From Pedobacter sp. (GTDB taxonomy: Bacteria; Bacteroidota; Bacteroidia; Sphingobacteriales; Sphingobacteriaceae), in NCBI RefSeq assembly GCF_031119335.1, contig NZ_JAVHXT010000022.1, positions 1 through 44,349 of the forward strand: a DNA stretch of 44,349 bases, written 5' to 3'. The translations under genes were made by a program, and so were the position numbers. This document shows positions 27,013 to 36,131 of this stretch, piece by piece (the stretch's first letter is position 1; each line of letters opens with the position of its first letter). Below the pieces are notes generated by a model that made no database searches, had not been told where the DNA came from, and was given only the letters and a program-made list of their open reading frames with translations.

Positions 27013-30000
27013 ATGAAAGAAAAAATACATTGTAGATTGTCGTATGCTAATTTTAGTAACGATTTTTCGACCAAACAAAAACAACTATTTAAAAAAGCCT
27101 TACTGGTTATGAGAATCATTGCCGTAATTGTGTTTGTTTTCAGCTTACACGTTAGTGCCAAAACTTTGGGGCAAAACGTAAGTATCAAAAAGCAAAACAT
27201 CACTTTAAAAGAAGTGTTTAAAGAACTGAGAAATCAGACTGGCTACTATTTTATCTACAATAGTAAAGAAGTAGCAGATGAAAAAAGGGTTTCTACAAAT
27301 TTTTCTAACGCACCTATCGATGTAGTATTGTCATCGGTTTTAAAGGGAATGTCTTTAAGTTATACCATCGAAGACAAAATTATTTCCTTAAAACCTGCTA
27401 CAGACAATCGGGATAACACTGCTTTAGAAAATGTAAATCAGCAAGACCGAACAATAACGGGAAAAATTATCGACGCTGAAGACAATTCTCCATTATACGG
27501 TGTATCTGTAAGAGTTAAAGGCTCTGTAGTTGGCACTATGACAAATGGTGAAGGTGAGTTTTCTGTTAAGGTAAAAGCCAGCGACAAAGTACTAGTTTTT
27601 ACATATATAGGATATGTAACTAAAGAACTACCGCTTACATCAGCTTTAAAATACGAAGTAACCTTGGCCAGAGACAGTAAGCAACTAGATGAAGTTGTTA
27701 TTGCATTTGGTACGTCAACCAAGGCAGAATTAACAAATTCAGTAACCAAAATATCGGCTAAAGACATAGAACAAAGGCCTATAAGTAACCTCAACTCCGC
27801 AATAGTTGGTGCCTCTCCAGGTGTACAAACTACCGCAGGCAGTGGACAACCAGGCGAAGGCCCAGTGGTTCGTATTAGAGGTTTTGGTTCTATTACCGGT
27901 GACAATGATCCGCTTTATGTTTTAGATGGCGCACCTTATGAAGGCGTAATCAGTAACATCAATGCTGAGGATATCGACAATATTTCTATATTGAAAGATG
28001 CGTCTGCAACGGCACTTTATGGTGCAAGAGCTGCAAATGGTGTAATCATGATAACAACCAAAAGAGGCTCAAGCACAGGTAAAACTAATATCACAGCTAA
28101 ATTTACTCAAGCCTTTTCTAATCGAGGTTTACCTAATTACGAAACGCTTAACGCTTACGAGTATTTTCCGGTAGTATGGGAAGGGATTAGAAATAGTGTG
28201 TTAGGCACTAGCGTTAACCCAGCAGACAGCCTAGCAGCTGCTACAGCGGCAACCAATGGCTTAATTGGTTATGTTGGTTGGAATCCTTTTAATGTTGCTA
28301 ATGATGAAATTGTGCTTGGCAATGGCCTACTTAACCCTAACGCTAAGCTTTTATATCCTGATGATTTAAGCTTTGGGAAAGAATTACAGAGACTAGGTAT
28401 GCGTTCGGACATGTCACTGTCAGTAAGCGGTGGGAGTGCAAAAACGGATCATTTTGTTTCTGTGAACTATCTCGATGAAAATGGTTATGTAAAAGGCTCG
28501 GATTTTAAACGCTTTTCTGGTCGTTTAAGAGTAAATGCAGCCGCAAGTGATTGGTTAAAGTTTGGTCTCAATATGTTTGGTACCTACACTAAATCTGATC
28601 AAGCGAACGAGTCGAGCGGTATCAACGAAAATCCATTCTATGTAGATTTAATAATGGCACCTATTTATCCAGTTTATAAACACGACCCTATAACCGGGGC
28701 ATATTTGTTGGATTCAAAAGGAAATAAAATATTTGATAATGGTGATTACAGACCACTATTTACAGGTAGAAACGTAGTGTACGAAACGCTGTATAACGTT
28801 AATCAGGATCGAAGAAACTCTTTAAATGGAGTAGCGAATGTAGAGGCAAAATTTTTGAAAGACTTCAAATTTACATCTAACTTCAGTTATAATTTAGGCA
28901 ATTTCCGTGGCGTGGCCTATGATAATAGTGTGATGGGAGACGCTATCGGTGCTGGCCGTACCATTAGAATCAATACTACTACAGCATACCTGAACTTTAA
29001 CCAACTATTAAATTGGTCTAAAACATTTAATAAGCACAAAGTTAGCTTGCTTTTAGGTCACGAGAATTACTGGAGTTATTATGATTATTTCAGGGGTGCT
29101 AAAAGAATGGAGGGTATTGAAGGTTTGCCGGTGTTAGATAACATGACAACTACAACCGCCTTGGGTTCTTATGATAGAGATTACAGAACAGAAGGATATC
29201 TTTCAAAACTTGATTACAGTTACAAAAGCAAATACATTTTATCTGCCTCGTTTAGATATGATGGGTCATCACGTTTCCATCCAGACTACCGTTGGGGTAA
29301 ATTTTGGTCGGTTAGTGGTGCTTATAATATAGACAGAGAGAAATTTTTTAAGGTAAAATGGATAGATAACCTAAAAATAAGAGGTTCTTATGGTGAAGTA
29401 GGTAACGATAGGACAGGTACTTATTTTACCTATATGAACCTGTATACTTTAGGCTATGATAATGGTTCGGAGCCGGGAATGATTTTTACACAGCTGGGGA
29501 ACGATAGGTTAAGATGGGAAACCAACTTTAACGCTGATGTGGCGGTAGAGGTATCGGCTTTTAAAAATAGATTTGGTGCAACTATTGAGGCATTCAGGCG
29601 TCAGTCTAAAAATCTGTTATTTGACATTAACATGCCGCTAACTTCGGGCGTTTTAACAAGAGATGATAACTTCGGAAGTATGAGAAATCAAGGCATCGAG
29701 TTGCAATTGAATGGTGTTCCTGTTAAGACAAAAAGTTTCAATTGGAGTGTAGTATTCAACGCAACAACTCTTGAGAATAAAATCATGTCGTTACCAGATT
29801 CATACATAAATAGACAGAACGGTACTAAACGATATAATGTAGGTAGATCTTTATATGATTATTGGCTGTATGACTTTGTAATGGTAAATCCGAATAACGG
29901 AGCAAATTTATATCGTCCAGTAGACAAAACAACTACTACCAATAGGGTAATAATTGGTGCTGACACACTTACATCTGGTACGGCCAACGCACAATATTAC

Positions 30001-30510
30001 TATGCAGGTTCTGCTATTCCAGATTTTTTTGGAAGTATAAACAACACTTTTACCTATAAAAACTGGTCTTTGCAAGCGTTGGTAATTTATCAAATAGGTG
30101 GTTACACTTATGATAACGATTATCAAAGTTTAATGTTTAGAGGAAGCACATCAGCAACCTCGAACGGTAGAGCAATGCATAAAGACATGCTAACTAGATG
30201 GCAAAAACCTGGAGATATTTCTACCGTTAATAAGGTGGATATTACAGCGAGTTACTTATCGCAAAGTGACAGATGGTTAACGAGTTCTAATTACTTGAAC
30301 CTGCGAACGGTAGCTTTAACGTATAGCTTTCCCAAGAAAACAGTGGCTAGGCTAAAGTTAACAAATGCCAAGGCTTATGTTAACGGAGAGAATTTATTTA
30401 TCACATCAAAACGTAGAGGCTTAGATCCAACGCAAACTTATACTGGTTCAGCGTCGTATACTTATGCACCTTCACGTATTGTAAGTTTCGGTCTTAATTT
30501 AACATTGTAA
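27013..30510 (+). CDS. SusC-like TonB-dependent transporter with STN signalling domain
   Basis: 1165 residues. A long polar N-terminus precedes a hydrophobic signal at about 29-49. Residues 57-128 form the STN/secretin-like domain (ITLKEVFKELRNQTGYYFIY; PIDVVLSSVLKGMSLSYTI), which transmits occupancy to FecR. Residues 147-220 are the carboxypeptidase-regulatory-like domain (ITGKIIDAEDNSPLYGVSVR). LDEVVIAFGT at 225-234 leads into the plug (about 235-350) with the SusC signature DPLYVLDGAPYEG and ISILKDASATALYGARAANG. The rest is the 22-stranded barrel, ending in SFGLNLTL. It imports bulky nutrients through the outer membrane with energy from TonB. SusD begins 10 bases downstream. The downstream peptidases point to peptides as substrate (inference). 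Confidence 0.95.
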   Translation: MKEKIHCRLSYANFSNDFSTKQKQLFKKALLVMRIIAVIVFVFSLHVSAKTLGQNVSIKKQNITLKEVFKELRNQTGYYFIYNSKEVADEKRVSTNFSNAPIDVVLSSVLKGMSLSYTIEDKIISLKPATDNRDNTALENVNQQDRTITGKIIDAEDNSPLYGVSVRVKGSVVGTMTNGEGEFSVKVKASDKVLVFTYIGYVTKELPLTSALKYEVTLARDSKQLDEVVIAFGTSTKAELTNSVTKISAKDIEQRPISNLNSAIVGASPGVQTTAGSGQPGEGPVVRIRGFGSITGDNDPLYVLDGAPYEGVISNINAEDIDNISILKDASATALYGARAANGVIMITTKRGSSTGKTNITAKFTQAFSNRGLPNYETLNAYEYFPVVWEGIRNSVLGTSVNPADSLAAATAATNGLIGYVGWNPFNVANDEIVLGNGLLNPNAKLLYPDDLSFGKELQRLGMRSDMSLSVSGGSAKTDHFVSVNYLDENGYVKGSDFKRFSGRLRVNAAASDWLKFGLNMFGTYTKSDQANESSGINENPFYVDLIMAPIYPVYKHDPITGAYLLDSKGNKIFDNGDYRPLFTGRNVVYETLYNVNQDRRNSLNGVANVEAKFLKDFKFTSNFSYNLGNFRGVAYDNSVMGDAIGAGRTIRINTTTAYLNFNQLLNWSKTFNKHKVSLLLGHENYWSYYDYFRGAKRMEGIEGLPVLDNMTTTTALGSYDRDYRTEGYLSKLDYSYKSKYILSASFRYDGSSRFHPDYRWGKFWSVSGAYNIDREKFFKVKWIDNLKIRGSYGEVGNDRTGTYFTYMNLYTLGYDNGSEPGMIFTQLGNDRLRWETNFNADVAVEVSAFKNRFGATIEAFRRQSKNLLFDINMPLTSGVLTRDDNFGSMRNQGIELQLNGVPVKTKSFNWSVVFNATTLENKIMSLPDSYINRQNGTKRYNVGRSLYDYWLYDFVMVNPNNGANLYRPVDKTTTTNRVIIGADTLTSGTANAQYYYAGSAIPDFFGSINNTFTYKNWSLQALVIYQIGGYTYDNDYQSLMFRGSTSATSNGRAMHKDMLTRWQKPGDISTVNKVDITASYLSQSDRWLTSSNYLNLRTVALTYSFPKKTVARLKLTNAKAYVNGENLFITSKRRGLDPTQTYTGSASYTYAPSRIVSFGLNLTL

Positions 30511-30520
30511 TACTTTTAAG

Positions 30521-32059
30521 ATGAACAAGAAATTTTTATATACAGTTTTTACGCTTTTATTAATAGGCTTGGGCTCATGTAAAAAGAGCTATTTAGATAC
30601 CAATCCTTCTGATCAAATTAAGTCTGATAGGGTTTTTGACAACATTAATAACGTTAGGGTAAACTTAAACGGCATTTACAGAATGTTGTATATGCAGTAC
30701 TCTAATCAAGAAGAAGATGGACAGGCTTCGATGATGATCGTCTTCGACTTTTTAGGAGAAGATATTGTACATACAGCTACAGGTACCTCTTACTTTAGAG
30801 GCTCTTATAGATGGGCAGACCATAGGGCAGAAGGTAATGCTTTGCCACTGTTTTCTTATAGAATGTACTACCGAATTTTGGCTAACGTAAATATGCTCCT
30901 AAGTGGATTAGATAGAGTGCCAGATGTAAGCCAGGTAGAGTTAAATACGGTTAAAGGTGAGTTGCTGTCTCTAAGAGCATTTTCACATTTTATGTTAGTG
31001 CAGTTATTTGGTAAAAGATATAATCTAAACGATGTTGGCTTGCCAGATAATAAAGAAGGAGAATTTCCTAATTTGGGAGCCCCATTAATGACCTTTTATT
31101 CTGAACAGCCACAACCTAGAGCTTCGGTAGATGACATGTATGCATCTATTAACAAAGACTTAGATGAGGCTATATTATTATTGGCCGGAGCTCCCGCCAG
31201 AGGTATTTATAGAACTCATATCGATAAATCGGTAGCCCATGGTTTAAAAGCGAGAGTAGCATTAACGCAATGGAACTGGGATTTGGCTATCACAAATGCT
31301 AAAGAGGCCAGAAAAGGTTATACCTTAATGTCTAACGCTGCTTATCTTGATGGTTTTACAGATATGAAGAACGCAGAATGGATGTGGGGAGCTCATCAGT
31401 TAACAGAACAGTTGCCTACCTATGGCTCGTTCTATGCCTATATGTCTTCTAATTTCAATTCGGCGCATACCAGACCAAATCCAAAGCTAATCAATGTATT
31501 GCTTTACAATAGTCTAACTGTTACAGACGTTAGGAGAAAATTATTCTGCGATGATGTGAATGATTTTGTAAATTTTCCAGGGGTGGTTAACGCTTCAACT
31601 GGTCAGCCCGAGCCTCAGCAGGTGAGGAGAAGATTGATGCACAAAAAGTTTGTAGTTGCCGATCCAGCGGTTAGTGGAGGTGATATACCATTTATGCGTG
31701 CTGCAGAAATGTATCTGATAGAAGCCGAGGCTTTGGCCATGAAGGGCTTAAAACAAGAAGCACTAGATGTGATAAAAGTATTAGCGATGAATCGTGATCC
31801 TAATTTAGACCCGGCAACCATTGATGTAGACGATATTGCAACCTACATAGATATACAAAGAAGGATTGAGCTTTGGGGTGAAGGGTTTAGATTTCTGGAT
31901 CTTAAGCGTAAAAACCAAGCTCTTGATAGAACCGGAACAGGAGCTACCACTGAATTAGGCCAATATTTGGAAAGATCTGCTGGAGGTATCTGGTGGCAAT
32001 TTAAAATTCCTAGAAGGGAAATTCAGGCCAACCCTTTTATCAACGTAAACAATCCATAA
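30521..32059 (+). CDS. SusD-like outer-membrane substrate-binding lipoprotein
   Basis: 512 residues. Lipoprotein signal MNKKFLYTVFTLLLIGLGSC with the acylated cysteine at residue 20, followed by KKSYLDTNPSDQIKSDRVF, a typical SusD start. Helical tetratricopeptide-like segments follow (VKGELLSLRAFSHFMLVQLFG; ASVDDMYASINKDLDEAILLL; SVAHGLKARVALTQ), and the C-terminus has IDIQRRIELWGEGFRFLDLKR, a strong family signature. It forms the lid on the SusC barrel and captures the substrate. It is spaced 10 bases from susC. An RNA hairpin lies 31 bases after the stop, before the peptidase genes. Confidence 0.95.
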   Translation: MNKKFLYTVFTLLLIGLGSCKKSYLDTNPSDQIKSDRVFDNINNVRVNLNGIYRMLYMQYSNQEEDGQASMMIVFDFLGEDIVHTATGTSYFRGSYRWADHRAEGNALPLFSYRMYYRILANVNMLLSGLDRVPDVSQVELNTVKGELLSLRAFSHFMLVQLFGKRYNLNDVGLPDNKEGEFPNLGAPLMTFYSEQPQPRASVDDMYASINKDLDEAILLLAGAPARGIYRTHIDKSVAHGLKARVALTQWNWDLAITNAKEARKGYTLMSNAAYLDGFTDMKNAEWMWGAHQLTEQLPTYGSFYAYMSSNFNSAHTRPNPKLINVLLYNSLTVTDVRRKLFCDDVNDFVNFPGVVNASTGQPEPQQVRRRLMHKKFVVADPAVSGGDIPFMRAAEMYLIEAEALAMKGLKQEALDVIKVLAMNRDPNLDPATIDVDDIATYIDIQRRIELWGEGFRFLDLKRKNQALDRTGTGATTELGQYLERSAGGIWWQFKIPRREIQANPFINVNNP

Positions 32060-32089
32060 GCAAATAATAAGTTAGTTAATATGTTAGCA

Positions 32090-32111
32090 GGAGGGCACAT
32101 TCGTGCCTTCC
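32090..32111 (+). promoter_or_regulatory. Hairpin between susD and the peptidase genes
   Basis: GGAGGGCAC (32090-32098) and GTGCCTTCC (32103-32111) form a 9-bp stem with one G-T wobble and an ATTC tetraloop. No T-run follows, so it more likely tunes or processes the message than ends it. It could be a weak terminator that keeps peptidase expression below that of SusC/D. Confidence 0.5.
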
Positions 32112-32149
32112 ACTAGCTTTCTATTGCCAAAATTAAATCTTTTCTTGTT

Positions 32150-32821
32150 ATGAATTTCATTAAAAATTTCCGGTTAAGCTTTATAATAATGCTTTGCGTA
32201 TTAGGGCTGCTTGCTATTTCTTTTATAGGTAAGCAGGAAGATGATAAAATCAAAATAGCTAAGCAGGTTAAATTTAGTGCAAAGGTTAATGTTGCCGACA
32301 ATGTAATATTGCCTGAAGGATTTGTTGATACCTTGAAAAAAGCTGAGGATATTCTATCAAAAATATTGTCATCAGAAGAGTTCAAAAAGGAATTATCTAA
32401 ACGTTCTTTTGCCGATTCGGCCTTTTCAAAAACGAAAAAAACTTGCTTCGAACGTATTTATGATGAGAAAGGTAGAGTCAGCGGATTAGGCGTCTACGAA
32501 AATATCACCCGTAATCCAAATATCGAGATAGAGTGGGTTATCAAAAAATATAAGGATGGTGAAAAAACCAGCGTAATGGGTTTTGCTACCTTTTGCGTTA
32601 ACAGAATTACTAGCCACGACTACTGGATTAAAAACGGACAACATTTGTCGTTAAGGTTTGTAAGGCATTTGGCACACGAGTACACCCACGTATGCGGCTA
32701 TAAGCATGATAAGTTGCTGCCAAAGGAACATAAGTTTAAAAAAGGTGATGATCCTGCAATGGGCGTGGGAAGTATTGTTGGTGATATCATGCTAGATTGG
32801 ACAAAAAAAGGATTGCTTTAA
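32150..32821 (+). CDS. Putative metzincin-like zinc metallopeptidase, exported
   Basis: 223 residues. An N-terminal hydrophobic stretch (FIIMLCVLGLLAISFIG, residues 11-27) serves as signal peptide or membrane anchor; no clear lipobox. Residues 176-187 are HEYTHVCGYKHD, an exact fit to the metzincin zinc site HExxHxxGxxHD. A methionine at 204 (DPAMGVG), 17 residues after the motif, could form the Met-turn. Cysteines 99 and 149 are conserved in the next gene and may pair. It is homologous along its whole length to the 233-residue product at 32846 (shared FxxELxKRxFxDSA, TCFxRxY, RITxxDYWxK, RHxAHEYTH), so the two arose by duplication. I do not recognise a named family. The link to SusC/D suggests peptide or protein breakdown at the cell surface or periplasm. 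Confidence 0.75.
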   Translation: MNFIKNFRLSFIIMLCVLGLLAISFIGKQEDDKIKIAKQVKFSAKVNVADNVILPEGFVDTLKKAEDILSKILSSEEFKKELSKRSFADSAFSKTKKTCFERIYDEKGRVSGLGVYENITRNPNIEIEWVIKKYKDGEKTSVMGFATFCVNRITSHDYWIKNGQHLSLRFVRHLAHEYTHVCGYKHDKLLPKEHKFKKGDDPAMGVGSIVGDIMLDWTKKGLL

Positions 32822-32845
32822 ACGATAACGTAAAATTAATAGCTC

Positions 32846-33547
32846 ATGAAAAAAATAATCCTAACCTCATTAACAATGGCGGCATTTGCCGCACTTGTAG
32901 CTTGTAAAAAAAATAAGGAAGGCGCTGATCCTAAAGAAGAACTTCCAAAGTATGCTAATATTGAGACCGTGAAAGATGTGAAATTGAGTTTAAGCTATAC
33001 CGTTACTTCAGACGCCACTTTGCCATCTACTTTTGCTGATACGGTAAAGAAAACGCAGGATTTGCTAAATAAAGTTTTTGCTTCGAAGGATTTTCGAGAT
33101 GAACTTTACAAGCGTAATTTTCACGATTCTGCTTATACTAAATCAACTTCTACTTGTTTCAATAGAGTTTACGGTAGTACTGTTACCGGACGTAGCATAG
33201 CTGGTAAATCCGTTTACGATAACTTACTACCCAATACAACTTTCAGTATTGCTGTAAACATAAGAAAGAACGGAGATAATACCACTACATTAGGTTCGGC
33301 AAGTGCTTGCGGAACTAGAATTACCACCAATGATTATTGGCTTAAATTAAGTGAAAAGAGGCTGGCACAGCGTTTGGCTAGGCATTGGGCACATGAATAT
33401 ACCCATATTAGAGGTTATAGGCACGATTCGAATGTGCCCTCAGGATACAAATGGGGCAGTGATGTAAACAAAGATCCTGCTTATGGCGTGGGAGATGTGG
33501 TGGGTGTAGTATTAGACAAATGGACAGCTGCTGGTCTAATTAAATAG
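32846..33547 (+). CDS. Putative metzincin-like metallopeptidase lipoprotein
   Basis: 233 residues. Lipoprotein signal MKKIILTSLTMAAFAALVAC, acylated cysteine at 20. The zinc motif HEYTHIRGYRHD is at 183-194, again HExxHxxGxxHD. The residue matching Met204 of the paralogue is Tyr213 (DPAYGVG), so the classic Met-turn methionine is absent at that position. Conserved cysteines at 104 and 155. It starts 24 bases after the paralogue's stop and 19 bases before the amidohydrolase gene. Same-operon duplicates with different anchoring (lipid here, hydrophobic stretch in the first copy) suggest division of labour between compartments; that is inference. Proteolytic activity is predicted only from the motif. 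Confidence 0.78.
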   Translation: MKKIILTSLTMAAFAALVACKKNKEGADPKEELPKYANIETVKDVKLSLSYTVTSDATLPSTFADTVKKTQDLLNKVFASKDFRDELYKRNFHDSAYTKSTSTCFNRVYGSTVTGRSIAGKSVYDNLLPNTTFSIAVNIRKNGDNTTTLGSASACGTRITTNDYWLKLSEKRLAQRLARHWAHEYTHIRGYRHDSNVPSGYKWGSDVNKDPAYGVGDVVGVVLDKWTAAGLIK

Positions 33548-33566
33548 ATGATAACTAAATCGTGAT

Positions 33567-34529
33567 ATGATGAAAAGAATTAATTTGTTGCTTATTGCTG
33601 GGGTTTTATCAGTATTTGTTGCATGCAAAAAAGGTGGAGATACGGGGGGAGACGGTGGCGGAACTGGACCAAAGCCCACAGAAGTTGTATACAAACCTAA
33701 TACAATAGTTTACGGAAGTAATAAATATGTTACTTTTAAGGTAGGAGATGCTAATTCTCCCATTATTTTAGCGTCACCTCATGATGGTGAACTTACACCT
33801 GCTAGTATGCCTCTGCGAGATCATAAAGATGCCGTTACAGTAAGAGATTTGTATTTGACGCTTCTAACCGAGGAGATTTCTAACGCACTTTTTGCTAAAA
33901 CAGGTTTGCGTCCTCATGTCATTTTCAATGATGTGGCAAGATCGCGAATGGAGCCCAACAGGTCTTTGGAAGAAGCTTATCATAAAAGTGAAGCAGCTAA
34001 TGCTTTATGGCGTGAATATCATGCTTTTTTAAAGGGTGCACGAGATATGGTGCAACAAAATGTGGGTAAAGGCTTGTTTCTAGATATGCACGGGCACGGA
34101 CATACCAAACAGCGTGTTGAAGTAGGTTACATCGTGTCAAGGACTAACTTAAATGCAACCGATGCTGTTCTAAATTCGGTACCTGCAACTTCCAGTATTT
34201 ACCATTTGGCCAAAAATTCTCCATACACTTTCTCTCAACTAATTAGAGGCGATTATGCTTTCGGTACGCTATTGGCTAATGAAGGAGTTCCCGCGGTACC
34301 GAGCAAACAAGATCCCAAACCAGAACAAGATGATTATTTCAACGGAGGTTATTGTACTTTAACGTATGGTTCCAGAGACGGAGGAACGGTTTCTGCAATT
34401 CAATTGGAAACCAACGGTTCTAACCTTAGAAATACCCCAGCTCAGCGCAAAGCTTCTGGAGCCAAAATAGCCGATGCAATTATCAAATACATGAAAAACC
34501 ACTACGGTTTGTTTCCAAATGTAAACTAG
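33567..34529 (+). CDS. N-formylglutamate amidohydrolase-like lipoprotein
   Basis: 320 residues. Lipoprotein signal MMKRINLLLIAGVLSVFVAC with cysteine 20, then a Gly/Asp linker (DTGGDGGGTGP) that would hold the enzyme away from the membrane. A second ATG one codon later is equally possible. Motifs: SPHDG at 70-74, NDVARSRMEPNR at 121-132, DMHGHGH at 173-179, E185, AVPSKQD at 243-249 and YFNGGY at 257-262. They match the secreted paralogue at 17942-18829 and the FGase family. Likely a zinc-dependent amide hydrolase acting outside the cytoplasm. Its place among a SusC/D pair and three other hydrolases suggests it trims short peptides or modified amino acids. The exact substrate cannot be read from the sequence. 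Confidence 0.8.
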   Translation: MMKRINLLLIAGVLSVFVACKKGGDTGGDGGGTGPKPTEVVYKPNTIVYGSNKYVTFKVGDANSPIILASPHDGELTPASMPLRDHKDAVTVRDLYLTLLTEEISNALFAKTGLRPHVIFNDVARSRMEPNRSLEEAYHKSEAANALWREYHAFLKGARDMVQQNVGKGLFLDMHGHGHTKQRVEVGYIVSRTNLNATDAVLNSVPATSSIYHLAKNSPYTFSQLIRGDYAFGTLLANEGVPAVPSKQDPKPEQDDYFNGGYCTLTYGSRDGGTVSAIQLETNGSNLRNTPAQRKASGAKIADAIIKYMKNHYGLFPNVN

Positions 34530-34597
34530 TAAAGTTGTTTAAACGTTAGATAAAACCTACTTTAGAAAATATGATAATTTATAGTTGATTAGATGTA

Positions 34598-35824
34598 ATG
34601 AAGTTAAGTGCTAAAAAATACCTTTTAGGTGCTGCATTTGTATTACTGATGCAAGCATGCGCTATCAAGAAACCTACAGAAATCCATCAAAAAGTTAATG
34701 TAGATCTAGCTGCGATTAAGATTAAACCACAAGAAAGAAAAGTTTTTGCTTTTAAGGGGGAAGGTGTCTTTTTTAGTAATGATTTCCAGTCTGCGAGGGT
34801 AAATCAACTTCAAAAATTAAACGATAGTACTTTCAATATCACCATAGAGGCCGAAAATAAGCCAATTAATCCAAGTGCTTGGTTCGCCTTTAAAGTTTGG
34901 GGGAAGCCACAAAAGAACGTTTATATCAATTTATTGTATCCCGACGATAAACATCGCTACCACCCAAAAACCACAATAGATGGGCAGCAATGGCAAACTA
35001 TTAATGATGTAAAAGTTAACAAAGAAAAAACCGAAGCCTCATTTAAATTGCAGCTTACAAAAGATACCTTAACAGTAGCGGCACAAGAAATTATTTCGTC
35101 TAATCAATCTTACCGATGGATGGATGAATTAACCAAACAACGTGGGCTTGTTAAAACTGTAATTGGACACAGTATCGGAGGGAAACCAATTGTTGCGCTA
35201 AATTCTACCAAAAGCGATGGTAAAAAAATCGTCGTTGTTTTAAGTCGCCAGCATCCGCCAGAAATTTCTGGTTACATGGCTATGGTTCAGTTTGTGGAAA
35301 CCTTGTTGGGAAGCAGTGAGCTCGCCGAAAATTTCGTTAATAATTACGAGTTGGTAATTATTCCAATGATAAACCCCGACGGTGTGGACGAAGGCAATTG
35401 GCGACACAGTTTTGCTGGTGTAGATTTAAATAGGGATTGGATAGATTTTAAGCAGCCTGAAACACGGGCTATTAGAGATTATCTATTGGCTAAGGTAAAG
35501 CAGCAAAATGCAAAGGTTTATTTTGCATTAGATTTCCATTCAACTTTTAACGACGTACTTTATACTAATGATGATAGGCCAGACACCAATAAGCCAGGCT
35601 TAACCAATGCTTGGATCAAAGGCTTGCATGATTTCGAAGGAGCCAGACAAACTCCAGTTAAACCTTCTGGAAATGGTGGTAACGTATCTAAGGCCTGGTT
35701 GGGCAAAGTTTTAAATGCCGAAGCCCTAACCTACGAAGTTGGAGATAACACCCCACGTTCTTACATCAAAGAAAAAGCAACTAAAGTAGCAGAAGTACTG
35801 ATGGAGGAGTTGCAGAAGAACTAG
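34598..35824 (+). CDS. M14-family zinc carboxypeptidase lipoprotein
   Basis: 408 residues. Lipoprotein signal with cysteine 21 (LLMQAC). Residues 45-170 form a beta-domain like those preceding M14 catalytic domains (NPSAWFAFKVWG; NVYINLLYPDDKHRYHP). The catalytic domain from about 185 has H219 and E222 (RQHPPEISG) and H314 (ALDFHS) as zinc ligands, the N278-R279 pair (VDLNRDW) that binds the substrate carboxylate, and E380 (LTYEVGD) as general base, so the complete set is present. It removes C-terminal amino acids, or cleaves related amide bonds as some M14 members do. It is the last gene of the likely SusC/D operon, 68 bases after the amidohydrolase gene. With the two metallopeptidases upstream it supports a peptide-degrading role. 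Confidence 0.87.
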   Translation: MKLSAKKYLLGAAFVLLMQACAIKKPTEIHQKVNVDLAAIKIKPQERKVFAFKGEGVFFSNDFQSARVNQLQKLNDSTFNITIEAENKPINPSAWFAFKVWGKPQKNVYINLLYPDDKHRYHPKTTIDGQQWQTINDVKVNKEKTEASFKLQLTKDTLTVAAQEIISSNQSYRWMDELTKQRGLVKTVIGHSIGGKPIVALNSTKSDGKKIVVVLSRQHPPEISGYMAMVQFVETLLGSSELAENFVNNYELVIIPMINPDGVDEGNWRHSFAGVDLNRDWIDFKQPETRAIRDYLLAKVKQQNAKVYFALDFHSTFNDVLYTNDDRPDTNKPGLTNAWIKGLHDFEGARQTPVKPSGNGGNVSKAWLGKVLNAEALTYEVGDNTPRSYIKEKATKVAEVLMEELQKN

Positions 35825-36131
35825 GTGCTTTAAAGCCGTAACCTTACCAAGAGCGTAAATGGCCTTATTGGATTCCGACACAATACGCAGTAAACCGATA
35901 GGGCGAAGCCCAGAGCTCATAGTTACCTATAAAAACATAAATACGCTATAAACTTTTGTAGTCACCTCCAAGTTTAGCTCCATATAAGAAATTAGGCAGT
36001 CGAGCGTCGGCAATTGCTTTAGGGCAAGACATTCTAATTTCGCCATCAAAGTTTTGCTAGCGTAATGTTAGGAAGGCAATACAGCCTTGATTTTTGCAAT
36101 ACTTTGTATCAAGACAAAGTATTAAGAATCT
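35825..36131. other. Gene-free stretch with hairpins
   Basis: 307 bases between convergent genes. AATACTTTGT (36098-36107) and ACAAAGTATT (36114-36123) form a perfect 10-bp stem just past the end of the minus-strand gene, but no T-run follows on either strand. CTTGAT at about 36086 can alternatively pair with ATCAAG at 36108-36113, so two exclusive folds are possible. GGGCGAAGCCC at 35901-35911 is a second small hairpin. No reading frame or RNA gene could be supported. Confidence 0.5.

Noticed and set aside
35825..36131. Pseudogene or small RNA between the convergent genes
   Set aside because: No frame with protein-like content in either strand, and no promoter plus terminator pair that would define an RNA gene.
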